Below are positions 53,995 to 63,894 of a stretch of 64,000 nucleotides of DNA, piece after piece. Position numbers and translations under genes: made by a program. Positions within the stretch are counted from its first letter, which is position 1. Each line of letters begins with the position of its first letter. This DNA is from Bolinopsis microptera (lineage: Eukaryota > Ctenophora > Tentaculata > Lobata > Bolinopsidae). The notes under the pieces are model-generated. The model did no database searches. It saw only the letters and a list, made by a program, of their open reading frames with translations, and was not told the origin of the DNA. The stretch is from the NCBI RefSeq assembly GCF_026151205.1, contig NC_087079.1:10468635-10532634 (forward strand). The letters are read 5' to 3'.

Positions 53995-54190
53995 GACCCT
54001 ACCTAGACAGTACGTTACGCGTTACGTAGTCGATTACGTGATGGAGTCTTTGTTCTGCCTTGACAGCACGTATTGCAGTACGTGATCCAGTATTTGATAC
54101 TAGCTAGACGGCATGTATTGCAGTACGTGATCCAGTATTCGATCCTAACTATTATAGAGTATAGACGGCACGTAACGCGTCACCTGATCA
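53995..54190 (+). repeat. Divergent ~55-bp tandem repeat around TACGTGAT
   Basis: Blocks of the form CTAGACGGCACGT, ATTGCAGTACGTGATCCAGT, ATTTGATACTA occur about four times, two of them nearly identical (around 54065 and 54108). A weaker relative is at about 54893-54960 (TAGCTAGACGGTATGTAGCG). Confidence 0.7.
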
Positions 54191-55311
54191 TCTTAAGAAT
54201 TATACTGAGCTTGTCCATAAAGCATAAATCAATAAATGGTGAAGTCTTGCAAAATGTCCAACACTAATCTATTTTGAATTGTGTTATTTATGTGTTTAAT
54301 TTGAATTTAGATTATAATGGAAGTCCGTTCGTTTCAAATAAATCATCCAAACCTCGTGAGTACTAAGTTCACTGAACAATTCATAATTAAATTGAAAGTA
54401 TGAACATCGGACAAGATATAAGGATATAATACGGAAATAGATAATTTCTCTTTTGTCAATTAAAGTACTGCCGACTTTACGTCATGAAAATGTGCAAGAA
54501 CTGAAAGAGTCGAGGTACTCACGCACTATAATTAGAGTTAGACTGTGTCTAATTAAAGTACGTGAGTACCTGGACTTGTCTAAGACACGCACTGCAGTTC
54601 GAAAACTAAAGGCTTAATTGACAGCTTGCTTGGGATCCATTATGGTTGCTTGTTAAATTTAGTGTACATAATAATACAATATTATTTACCAGTACAGTAA
54701 TTATTAGAATTATCAAATTTATATGAATGTGACTAATCTGACAAAATGTTTCGAACGAATCCAATGAAACGACAGAGTCGAACTTCAGTTCATACCGTCC
54801 AGCTAAAACAAAGACTTGATAACGTAACACGGTCTGAGGTGATATACTGCAGTACGAAACAGCTGCAGTAATGGTCAATGGATTCTTTGGTCTTAGCTAG
54901 ACGGTATGTAGCGTGTTCAATTATGTTTCGCGTTAAGTATCGTATAGCTAGAGTCTAATAGTAAAATAAATTAAGAAACTGAATCGAAACAGTTAACTTC
55001 AGTAATTACGCTAGTTGATAATGGTTACAGTAGTTGCTATCATGAAAGTATACAAAAAATATAAGATCGGCAAGTCAACCGGTGTAAGAACGAATATGTT
55101 TTAGGGTTTTTAAATTGTGGTTACCTTTCTGTGGAATTATAACTTTCGATCGATTATTTGTTCTAGGGATAACTGAAAACTAGGGATAACTGTACCATTC
55201 TAAAACGGCTAGAGCCAAGTTTGCCACACGATGAAAATGTTAGGTTATAGGATTAGATGATAGTAACATGGGAACAGGTGGTTCATCAATTGTGACCGGT
55301 CAATCGTGACC
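54191..55311. other. Intergenic stretch before the LTR element
   Basis: About 1.1 kb of AT-rich DNA without a supported gene. It contains a GTACGTGAGTACCTGGAC / ACACGCACTGCAGTTCGA segment (54555-54602) loosely related to the TTCGACACGTACC-type repeat at 40412 and 18422. Confidence 0.4.
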
Positions 55312-55607
55312 TGTAAACATTGCTGTTCTAAAATATGGGTGCAGAATATTCGCGAATTTTACGATTGGTCCAACAATAGGTGGGGCAGCCGTCCATTGGT
55401 TGTAAGTCATGTGACCTAGGTCACATGACCATAGCAGGTGGACTAAAGCCTCATTTAACCCCGGTCAGCTCACGGTGCACTAACTTTAGTGTGACGTTAA
55501 AATAGGTATTGACCTGCAAGGTAGGCAATATAAATACAGATGTTTTGTGTCGAAAAAGTTAGTTTATTTTAAACCACTTCTCCTAAACTGTTGTTTCCGT
55601 TGTAACA
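55312..55607 (+). repeat. Probable 5' LTR (296 bp)
   Basis: Bounded by TGTAAACATTG at the left and TGTAACA at the right, the usual TG...CA form. A TATAAAT box is at 55529-55535. A TGGCGACGAG primer-binding-like string starts at 55609, at the usual distance after a Gypsy LTR. The left boundary is inferred because the partner LTR is outside the window. Confidence 0.55.
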
Positions 55608-55650
55608 TTGGCGACGAGTGGAAGAGCCCACGCATATTCTCTAAACCATC

Positions 55651-55990
55651 AGAGACTGGAGCCCGCCCAACCTACAGCTACAGAGACTGGAGCCCGCCCA
55701 ACCTACAGCTACAGAGACTGGAGCCCGCCCAACCTACAGCTACAGAGACTGGAGCCCGCCCAACCTACAGCTACAGAGACTGGAGCCCGCCCAACCTACA
55801 GCTACAGAGACTGGAGCCCGCCCAACCTACAGCTACAGAGACTGGAGCCCGCCCAACCTACAGCTACAGAGACTGAAGACGAGAAACGAAGAGCCCGCCC
55901 AACGAAGAGCCCGCCCAACCTACAGCTACAGAAACTGAAGACGAGAAACGAAGAGCCCGCCCAACGAAGCCCGCCCAACGAACACGACAA
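55651..55990 (+). repeat. 31-bp tandem repeat in the LTR-element leader
   Basis: Seven near-perfect units of 31 bp (AGAGACTGGAGCCCGCCCAA plus CCTACAGCTAC) from 55651 to 55867, then a mixed region of GAAGAGCCCGCCC and GACGAGAAACGAA pieces. As 31 is not a multiple of three, the frame rotates through three peptides per 93 bases; two frames stay open across the array. Confidence 0.9.
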
Positions 55991-56074
55991 GTGGAAGAGC
56001 CCAAACGTAGAAACCTGCTACCGCACTGATATTTGAGGTATTGTTTATATCAAGTTTGGCGTTTAACATTAAGA

Positions 56075-57061
56075 ATGGCAACTTTTACAGAAGAGCAAGT
56101 TAATGTAATTAAACAAGAAACAGAAGTGGCAGCTAAAGAAAATTTGTTAAGTGATTTAAGTAAAGTAGTTTTCCGGAGGGACAACAGTACCTCGCATGCA
56201 AGTAGGAAACCTCAAATTTTTAAGTACGGCGAGGACTTTAATGCATATTTGGAAAGTTGGTCTAATTTTGCCCGAATTTTAAATATTCCGGAAGCGGATC
56301 GTGGGAGGCTCCTTTTCACTTATCTCGATACAGAAAGTAATGAGAAACTGAGCGCTATTAAACTTAATTCGGAGCAGAAAAACAACTGGACTGAATTAAA
56401 ACAAAGGCTGCGAAATATTCTAGAACCAGACAGTAGACAGCAAGCACGAGCAAAACTATTTGCAATGAAGCAATTACCCTCCGAAACTTGTGAACAATTT
56501 GGCCGAAAATTACAGAGGATGGCTAGCAAAGCGTACGATGAAGCTGAATCTGCAGCTCGTGAGGCAAATATACGAGATATTTTTGTGTACGGCCTATTAA
56601 ACAATTCAATTGCAATTCATTTAATGAATAATAAAACACCCGACTTTGCAACCTTATATCGGGACGCTATTGATTTAGAGAAGAATTTAGAAGCCAGGAA
56701 ACAAGCTTCTGGCGGACACGAAATTGAAATTTTAAAAGCAGAAGCTCCTAAAATTGATAACTCTAATAAAGTTAGTGGAAATTGTTTTAACTGCGGAAAA
56801 TATGGCCACTGGGCTGTTAATTGCATAGCACCAAGAAAGACCAAGAAAGTTTGTCACTACTGTAACAAAGCAGGTCACATTAAACAGAACTGTTTCAAAT
56901 TTCAAAATGAGCGTCGTAACAAGTCATTTAACAATGCACAAAGAGGGGAAAGAGCAGGCAGTAGTTATGCTGGAAGAAATTTCAATGATAACCGAACTTA
57001 CTACAAGCCGGCTGAAAATCGTAACTTGGGAAACTTCCAAGCCCCTCACACGAGAAAGTAA
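56075..57061 (+). CDS. gag: LTR-element gag (capsid/nucleocapsid)
   Basis: 328 codons from the ATG at 56075, which has a good start context and follows the repeat-rich leader. The middle part matches the Ty3/Gypsy capsid type (FNAYLESWSNFARI, LEPDSRQQARAKLFAMKQL). Two CCHC zinc knuckles lie near the C-terminus: CFNCGKYGHWAVNC and CHYCNKAGHIKQNC. The tail is basic and Asn/Arg-rich, as in nucleocapsids. It appears whole. Confidence 0.92.
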   Translation: MATFTEEQVNVIKQETEVAAKENLLSDLSKVVFRRDNSTSHASRKPQIFKYGEDFNAYLESWSNFARILNIPEADRGRLLFTYLDTESNEKLSAIKLNSEQKNNWTELKQRLRNILEPDSRQQARAKLFAMKQLPSETCEQFGRKLQRMASKAYDEAESAAREANIRDIFVYGLLNNSIAIHLMNNKTPDFATLYRDAIDLEKNLEARKQASGGHEIEILKAEAPKIDNSNKVSGNCFNCGKYGHWAVNCIAPRKTKKVCHYCNKAGHIKQNCFKFQNERRNKSFNNAQRGERAGSSYAGRNFNDNRTYYKPAENRNLGNFQAPHTRK

Positions 57062-57099
57062 AATCGGATACAGTAGAAACTAAATACTGTGAGGGGCAT

Positions 57100-60000
57100 G
57101 TGTACATAAAATCTAAAATATACTCGGAAATTACAAATTCGCTCATTGATACAGGAGCCTCACGTAGTTTAATTAATTCACAGTTTTTTAAACAAATTAA
57201 TAAATCGACTCAGATGATAATAGAAAATAATTCATGTTCCTTAAAAGGCGTATCAGGAAATGTTATTAAAAGCGTAGGAATAATCAAAAATGTACCAGTG
57301 ACAATTGAAAATTTTGTCACGGAAGCAAATTTCATCATCGTTGACGACTTGAGTGAATCTGTAATTTTAGGTATAGATTTTATTGACAAAATAAAGGCAA
57401 AAATTGATTACCAAAGTCACACTTTCTCAAATAACGAATTTACGGCTAAGTTAATAAAAATAGAACAGTTAGATTCAAGCCACTTTATGTATACACTTAA
57501 AACGTTACAGGAAGTTAAAGTTAAAAGTGAAAAAGAAATTTTGTGCACAATCGAGGGCAATCAGCCTTTTGTTCCGAAAGAATATATGTATTTTCCAGAC
57601 CCCGAATTGTGGCAACATGGGAAAAAGTTACGGTCGCAAGGATGCAAAATAATGCTGACACAGCCCAAGTTTTACACCAAAATTTACAACCCTAACAAAA
57701 GCACGGTGATATTTCCAAAAGGGACAATATTGGGAAAATTTTGTCCAGTGTCTAGTGTCAAAATTATTACCCCTAAAATGAAAGAATCTGATAGAATAGC
57801 TGAAATAATTAAGGCATTGAAAATTGAAGAAAATGATCACTTAACCAGTGAGCAGAGAAGTCAAGTGATGGATCTAATAAAAGAATACAACGACATTTTT
57901 GCATTAAATAGGTCTGAAATTGGAATTTGCAACTTAATGGAGCATGAAATTAAAACAAAAACTGACACGCCAGTAGTGTGCAAGTTTAGGAAAATTCCCC
58001 TGCATCTACTTAAAGATGTTGAGGCCGAAATTTCAGATCTACTTTCAAATAATATTATTGAGCATTCAGAATCACCCTATTCAAGTCCAGCTTTTATTAT
58101 TCGACGCAATTCTAAGACTAGATTAATAATTGATTACAGGATTTTAAATCAACAAATTGACCGTAGTCAGAATCCGGTACCAGCTGCTAGCACAATACTT
58201 GCTCAAATAGGAAGTAATAACAAGTACTTTAACAATTTTGACATGAAAGACGGATATTTCCAAGTAAAATTAACTGAGGAATCAAAAGTTAAGACCGCGT
58301 TCAGCGTACCCCTGGTAGGACACTTCCAATGGGTGACAACCCCATTAGGTGTTAGTTCGGCACCACCTATGTTCCAGAGTTTGATTCATTGCCTGCTTAA
58401 GAATATTGGCAGTTCAATTGCATTAGGGTACTTGGATGACATCATCTCAACTAGTCAGACATTTAATTCAGGTCTAAAAAATTTAAAAACTTTATTCATT
58501 CGATTTCGAGTGTCGAATTTAAAATTAAATCCGGCAAAATGTAAAATTATGGTGCCAAAACTTAAATTTTTAGGTGCCTGGCTCAGTTCAGATGGAATAT
58601 CTACAGATGAAGATAAAATTGACGCAATTGTTAAAATGAGCGCACCACGCACTAAGAAACAATGCCAGGCATTATTAGGTTGTATTAATTTCTTCAGAGG
58701 TCACATTAAAGATTTAGCAGCTATTCTTAAACCGATATCAGACACTCTTGTTAGCACTGTAAACGGCTATAAATGGACTAATGAAGCTAACACTGCATTT
58801 GAAGCTGCTAAGAAAGCGTTAATTTCAGCTGAAGTACTAATATTTCCTGACATTAACTTACCAATGCACCTCTATACTGACAGTTCAGAAATTGCAATTG
58901 GTGGCACAATAATGCAAAAAGTAGATAATAAAATGAGACCTATATGTTACGGTAGCCGTGTTCTCCAACCTGCTGAACGTAATTACAGTACAGTTAAAAA
59001 AGAATTGTTGGCACTAAAACACTTTGTTAAATTGTGGTACTACTACTTAATAGGGAAAACATTTACGGCGCACGTCGATGCTAGGACTTTAACAGGAAAA
59101 AACTTTCTGAGCACAACTAATTGTTCAACTTTATTGCGCTGGTTAATGGAACTTATGGAATTTAAATTTGATTTGAAGTATGAAACCGGAAAAACTAACG
59201 TAACAGCTGATATGCTTTCTCGTTTACCAGCCACTTCCGACCAGTTTTACAATTGGTATAAAAATGAAGTCAATCCAGACAAACCTAGGGAAGCAGTGAT
59301 TAAGGTCGTACAAGCAAATCCGTCCACAAGCACATCCAATCTAGTTGAATTAGTTGAGACCAAAAGTGACGAGCACACCACCTTACTTACTAAATCAATA
59401 ACTGAATTGCAATCAGAAGATCCAGTAATTTCAACCGTCGTGTCATGGATCCGTGAAAATAAAAGGCCAGACAAAATTCAAAACTTTACCGATATGGACT
59501 TAAAAACTTATTATGAAAAATTCAATTTACTCACACTCGAACCCGACAACACTTTGAAATTCGAATATTACAACAACAAAACACAAAAAAAGGTGTATTT
59601 AGTCTGTGTACCTAAAAAATTGCGGACAAAAATCATACAACTAAATCACGATAATCCAACAGGTGGCCATTTAGGACATCAAAAATGCCTTTATAAAATT
59701 AGAAATCGGTACTACTGGCCAGCAATGTCAAAAGAAATTGAAAATTACGTACAACTTTGTGAAATTTGTTTCAGAACAAATCTGAAATTTATGAAAAAAC
59801 CAAAGAACAAATTTTCAATTTTCACGGCAAATTATCCAGGCGAATTTCTTTGTTGTGATCTCGTAGGACCTTTGACACAAAGTAAAGGTTACAAATGGAT
59901 TGTAACCATGACAGATAAATTCAGTCGTTACTCTCGAGCAGTACCAATCATCAACGCAACCTCTGAGCAAGTCGCAAAAGTTTTAGTCAATGAGTGGATC

Positions 60001-60996
60001 AGTCACGAAGGTTTATTCCGAATTTTGTTAACCGATCAAGGAGCTAACCTCACAACTTCAAAGATAATGATAGAATTATACAATGTCCTTCAAATTGACA
60101 AAAGGAGGACCACCGGATATAGGCCGTCTGTAAACGGAATGGTAGAACGTTACAACCGCTCATTAATTACTATTCTTAAAAAGTACGTGCAAGAATTTCC
60201 TAACACGTGGAGTGATAAACTGAAATTAGCCTGCCTAGCTTATAACACGGCCATACATGAGGGCACTCAACTGTCACCGTTCTTAATTATGAGAGGCCGC
60301 GAATGCACATTGCCACACGACCTACTATTTGATACACAAACAACTACATTTTATCGTGATGGACATCATTATCAGTCCGAAACTTACTTCAAGATCAAGA
60401 AAATTTGGGATATAGCACGCGAGAATAATTTAAAGTATTGTATGCAAGTGAAGCGACGACATGACCAAAAACTTAAGGATCAAGTTGAATACAAGCCAAA
60501 TGATTTAGTATTAATTTGGAAACCAATTAAAGAAAGTTCGTACAGAAAATTCCGCAACAATTTCATTGGACCGTTCAAAGTTATAAGTCGTATTGCAGAT
60601 TATAACTACAAAGTCCTTAATGAAAAAACGGGAAAAATTATGGTCACTAATTTTGAAGCTATGCGACGGTATTCGCCTGATCTACGAAAACCGCTTGATA
60701 AACAAAATAAAGATGAACAAAGCCATGCAGTTTTAAATAACAGCGAAGATAGTGACGATGAACTTTCTCTTGAATCACCAAAGTTTGAAATTATAAGTCC
60801 TCAAATTGGTGAAATTGATGAAACTACAAATTCGGTCATTGATGCACAAATAATATCTGAACAAGTGCTTGATGAAATTCCTAGCACAAGTACAAATAAT
60901 GCTGCTGATAGTAATAACGATAGTTCAGGTAGGCCTAAAAGGACCACTAAGCAGCCTGATAGAATGAAAGTTAGTTGGAATACTAAATCGTATTAA
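57100..60996 (+). CDS. pol: LTR-element pol polyprotein
   Basis: About 1298 codons in a frame different from gag, which is common in Ty3/Gypsy elements that use frameshifting. Aspartic protease LIDTGAS (near residue 17); RT with FDMKDGYFQV (about 380) and YLDD (about 444); RNase H with LYTDSSEIAIGG (about 592); integrase zinc finger from HDNPTGGHLGH to CEIC (about 848-890), DDE core CDLVGPL, TDQGAN and VERYN (about 920, 978, 1015), and a GPY/F-like IGPFKVISRI module. An acidic Ser-rich tail follows. It appears whole. Confidence 0.95.
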   Translation: MYIKSKIYSEITNSLIDTGASRSLINSQFFKQINKSTQMIIENNSCSLKGVSGNVIKSVGIIKNVPVTIENFVTEANFIIVDDLSESVILGIDFIDKIKAKIDYQSHTFSNNEFTAKLIKIEQLDSSHFMYTLKTLQEVKVKSEKEILCTIEGNQPFVPKEYMYFPDPELWQHGKKLRSQGCKIMLTQPKFYTKIYNPNKSTVIFPKGTILGKFCPVSSVKIITPKMKESDRIAEIIKALKIEENDHLTSEQRSQVMDLIKEYNDIFALNRSEIGICNLMEHEIKTKTDTPVVCKFRKIPLHLLKDVEAEISDLLSNNIIEHSESPYSSPAFIIRRNSKTRLIIDYRILNQQIDRSQNPVPAASTILAQIGSNNKYFNNFDMKDGYFQVKLTEESKVKTAFSVPLVGHFQWVTTPLGVSSAPPMFQSLIHCLLKNIGSSIALGYLDDIISTSQTFNSGLKNLKTLFIRFRVSNLKLNPAKCKIMVPKLKFLGAWLSSDGISTDEDKIDAIVKMSAPRTKKQCQALLGCINFFRGHIKDLAAILKPISDTLVSTVNGYKWTNEANTAFEAAKKALISAEVLIFPDINLPMHLYTDSSEIAIGGTIMQKVDNKMRPICYGSRVLQPAERNYSTVKKELLALKHFVKLWYYYLIGKTFTAHVDARTLTGKNFLSTTNCSTLLRWLMELMEFKFDLKYETGKTNVTADMLSRLPATSDQFYNWYKNEVNPDKPREAVIKVVQANPSTSTSNLVELVETKSDEHTTLLTKSITELQSEDPVISTVVSWIRENKRPDKIQNFTDMDLKTYYEKFNLLTLEPDNTLKFEYYNNKTQKKVYLVCVPKKLRTKIIQLNHDNPTGGHLGHQKCLYKIRNRYYWPAMSKEIENYVQLCEICFRTNLKFMKKPKNKFSIFTANYPGEFLCCDLVGPLTQSKGYKWIVTMTDKFSRYSRAVPIINATSEQVAKVLVNEWISHEGLFRILLTDQGANLTTSKIMIELYNVLQIDKRRTTGYRPSVNGMVERYNRSLITILKKYVQEFPNTWSDKLKLACLAYNTAIHEGTQLSPFLIMRGRECTLPHDLLFDTQTTTFYRDGHHYQSETYFKIKKIWDIARENNLKYCMQVKRRHDQKLKDQVEYKPNDLVLIWKPIKESSYRKFRNNFIGPFKVISRIADYNYKVLNEKTGKIMVTNFEAMRRYSPDLRKPLDKQNKDEQSHAVLNNSEDSDDELSLESPKFEIISPQIGEIDETTNSVIDAQIISEQVLDEIPSTSTNNAADSNNDSSGRPKRTTKQPDRMKVSWNTKSY

Positions 60997-61098
60997 AATT
61001 CAAAAGGTTATGCATATTGATATACGTAGTAAAATTGTGGTATAATTTAAGTGTTGAGAAATAAAAGATGTAATTTCAGGAATAAGTTTAAAGAGAAA

Positions 61099-62655
61099 AT
61101 GACGGTGAGATATATCATTCTGCTGTCATTGATTGGAAACAATTTGATTTTTAAATTTGAATGCGTAATGGCGTTCAATGCATTGCAATGTAGCAAAAAT
61201 CCAGGAAAGATTTTTAAAATCAAAAATGATTTTATTGATTGTCATGACAATAATACAAAGAGAATCGAGCTGATACTTTATAAACGAAATGTAAAACAGT
61301 ATGTAAATGATGCACGTGCACTTAAGATAGAGTTATTACACTGTAAAACCACACATTTTTTCTTTGGCGCCAAGAAAGAAGAGATATTTACTACGATACC
61401 GGATATAACGCAGGAACAATACAAATTAACGCTAGAAACAAAATCATGTGAAACCGAGAAGGCCTTGGAACAATATAAACTGTCAACTGATCCTATCTGT
61501 GTATATACTTGGCCAAAGACAACTATAACAGTTGTCGTTAAGTGTACTTTTACCAAGGGTATAGTGACGACTACACACAACGGTAATATGCATTCTAACT
61601 TAGGAAATACCTTAAGTTGTAAATATAAAACTGGCTTTTGTTTAACTCATGATAAAACTGCAATATCATTTACCCCCAACCCTACTGAGGAGGATGAATT
61701 TGTAGTTGTAGACAAATTTAATGGAACGGTAATAGGACATCATCTGATGCTCCCAAATTTGGGCATCAGCTTGAAATTACAGAATATTAGCATAGGTGTA
61801 CAAATAATCAACGACTTTAAAATCGACATTGTACAAATAACTCAGCCTCCAATCCTCCTAGCACCAAAGAACCTCGGGTTATCTGAATTACAAGTTCTTA
61901 AAAATGAAATTAACGCAAAAATCAGCTTTATTCTTGACAAATTAGCTACACCATTAGCAGAAGCAAAAGTATTATGTGAGGCTACACAAATTAACAATAG
62001 ACTCATAAGATCAGTGGCCCAAGTGAACCCTACAACTTTAGCTAGAACTATATTAAAACAAAATGAAATAGTGGCAACAACTGGAGGACAGGATTATATA
62101 ATTGTACACCCATGCAATGTCGTATACAATGTAACTTGGCAGAAAACTCTAAACAGTAAGTGCAGTACATTAATTCCAGTGAACTATGTCAATAATAGAC
62201 AAATCACGGTCCAGTCCTATTTCGATCCATTGACTCATGGTCTATTTAGTGATTCCCCAAAGGTGAATTGCGATCAGGGCCCAGATCAATATTTTAGCCT
62301 AGGAAATCAAACTTTTATTTACAAGCCAGGCCATATTCCAAAACCGGTCCACAATAAAAAAGTTCAAGACTGGCCTACACTTAGGGCAAATATTACGGAT
62401 AGTCTAATCGAGCTCCCTGAAAGTTGGATATTTAATGAATCCAACAAACTAGACCCATCTGACCTAATTTGGGATTTTCTAGATAAACGTCTTGATGAAT
62501 TAAATCATAGTGATTATGATGAATATGACCAGTTGGCAGGAATATCAATACTCGGTTTTCTCGGTCTCTCATTTGAACATATCATAGATGGCATAATAAC
62601 AAACCTTTTTAGAGTATTTGCATTTCTAGGTATGTTAGCGTTTTTCAGAAAGTAA
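61099..62655 (+). CDS. Envelope-like glycoprotein of the LTR element
   Basis: About 518 codons from the ATG at 61099, just after a splice-acceptor-like AATTTCAG; spliced env messages are typical of the group. A hydrophobic signal peptide is followed by a Cys-rich ectodomain with several N-X-S/T sites, and a C-terminal hydrophobic segment (LAGISILGFLGLSFEHIIDG onward) that could span the membrane. A basic IRSVAQ site mid-protein resembles a processing site. The Cys pattern is loosely like class III-type glycoproteins of chu-like viruses, but I cannot assign it. It appears whole. Confidence 0.65.
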   Translation: MTVRYIILLSLIGNNLIFKFECVMAFNALQCSKNPGKIFKIKNDFIDCHDNNTKRIELILYKRNVKQYVNDARALKIELLHCKTTHFFFGAKKEEIFTTIPDITQEQYKLTLETKSCETEKALEQYKLSTDPICVYTWPKTTITVVVKCTFTKGIVTTTHNGNMHSNLGNTLSCKYKTGFCLTHDKTAISFTPNPTEEDEFVVVDKFNGTVIGHHLMLPNLGISLKLQNISIGVQIINDFKIDIVQITQPPILLAPKNLGLSELQVLKNEINAKISFILDKLATPLAEAKVLCEATQINNRLIRSVAQVNPTTLARTILKQNEIVATTGGQDYIIVHPCNVVYNVTWQKTLNSKCSTLIPVNYVNNRQITVQSYFDPLTHGLFSDSPKVNCDQGPDQYFSLGNQTFIYKPGHIPKPVHNKKVQDWPTLRANITDSLIELPESWIFNESNKLDPSDLIWDFLDKRLDELNHSDYDEYDQLAGISILGFLGLSFEHIIDGIITNLFRVFAFLGMLAFFRK

Positions 62656-62690
62656 GCATAATATAACATAATCAGAGCCGTTAATTATAG

Positions 62691-63164
62691 GTGATCAATG
62701 CATCGACCCAGACCTCCAACAAACACGATGGATTTGAGGGGTACTATTTTGCAAAACATGTGCATACACAACTGCTCACCACACCAATTCTAAACACTTT
62801 AGGATATTTATTCAGATATGTAAATTTATTAGTTCTGTTAGATATTTTACCGCTATCAGAAGTTAAATTTAATGAAAAAGTCGCATGGGATGAAGCTATT
62901 GACAAAATTTCAACTAGCAAAATAGAAAGGGCACAATATTTAACTAGATTAAGTGTTAGTATAGACCTTTTTGCCGACAGATTAAACAATGAGGCTTATC
63001 TTGCGTTAAACAGTTTTAATGTAGTCTGTACTATTGAAGACAGAATTAAGTTACCAGGTATTATGAATTTATACATCAAAAAAGTGCATCCTTACTATAG
63101 AATGTTGGAGATTAATATTGATCTAATCAATCAAAATCTCATAACGCGAAATGATCATAACTAA
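62691..63164 (+). CDS. Accessory ORF of the LTR element, unknown function
   Basis: An open frame of about 157 codons after env, without an ATG near its beginning. A TTAATTATAG acceptor-like sequence ends exactly at 62690, so it is probably reached by splicing. The product is mostly helical, with Leu-rich stretches (YVNLLVLLDILPL) and no Cys motifs. I recognise no family. Its last 14 bases overlap the next ORF. Confidence 0.45.
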   Translation: MINASTQTSNKHDGFEGYYFAKHVHTQLLTTPILNTLGYLFRYVNLLVLLDILPLSEVKFNEKVAWDEAIDKISTSKIERAQYLTRLSVSIDLFADRLNNEAYLALNSFNVVCTIEDRIKLPGIMNLYIKKVHPYYRMLEINIDLINQNLITRNDHN

Positions 63165-63819
63165 AAATTTGTCTCAAAAATGTTTTGCCAATCGTATATT
63201 AATTCTACAGGGCCGACAACGAAGAAATAAAAAATGCTACAAGTGTCATTCGGTGAGACATCTGGCTGCGAACTGCACAAATTTTTTTGATCTACCCGAG
63301 GAAATAATATTTGATTTAATGTTATATATACGTCCAAAAGATCTCCTCGAATTTAGAAAAGTTAATAAATACTGTTTCAATCTTTCAGAGGACACAGTTT
63401 TTTTAGGAAAATTTCGTTCAATGCTAAGTAATTTGTCTGTACCAGAAGTACAGTTAAAAGTAGATAAGTATTTGCCTAACCTTAACTTAAGAGTTAAAGA
63501 AGCATTAGGATGTGATTTTAAAAACACTTTACCTTTAGATTATTTCACTTTTAAGGTCCCATTATGGATAAGCTTTATCAAGCCACGCTCCACTAAGTTT
63601 ATGGTTTTTATGTCAAAAAACCCACATTTAAGTTCTGCAGAAAATTATTTTCAAAGGCATGCAGAATACAAGGAATATTTTCTAGCTTTAACTAAATTTG
63701 AAAGAAAATGTTTAAAATGGGAAGGCAAATTTACGTTTTTATTAAATAATAAGAGATGTGGAATTAAATTTACAAAAGTATTGAACGATGCTCTAGCTTC
63801 AAACTCAAGAGTCAGTTAA
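63151..63819 (+). CDS. Accessory ORF with zinc knuckle and F-box-like motif
   Basis: About 222 codons from an ATG overlapping the preceding ORF. Residues about 29-42 form a CCHC knuckle (CYKCHSVRHLAANC). Immediately after comes an F-box-like motif, LPEEIIFDLMLYI then PKDLLEFRKVNKYC, matching the LPxE...I...L...DLL...V...C pattern. The remainder is a basic, helix-rich region that I do not recognise. F-box proteins recruit targets to SCF ubiquitin ligases; an LTR element carrying one would presumably act on a host factor, which is inference. It appears whole. Confidence 0.6.
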   Translation: MIITKNLSQKCFANRILILQGRQRRNKKCYKCHSVRHLAANCTNFFDLPEEIIFDLMLYIRPKDLLEFRKVNKYCFNLSEDTVFLGKFRSMLSNLSVPEVQLKVDKYLPNLNLRVKEALGCDFKNTLPLDYFTFKVPLWISFIKPRSTKFMVFMSKNPHLSSAENYFQRHAEYKEYFLALTKFERKCLKWEGKFTFLLNNKRCGIKFTKVLNDALASNSRVS

Positions 63820-63894
63820 TATATAAATTAAATTTTCCTTAAAAATAGCCAAATTTTTAATGGCATGAATTTAAGACGCATCCTTTTTCAGATA

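Noticed and set aside
55547-56036. Repeat-peptide ORFs of 109 and 142 codons as structural genes
   Set aside because: They are frames of the 31-bp leader array and precede gag; at most upstream ORFs. Kept as a repeat.
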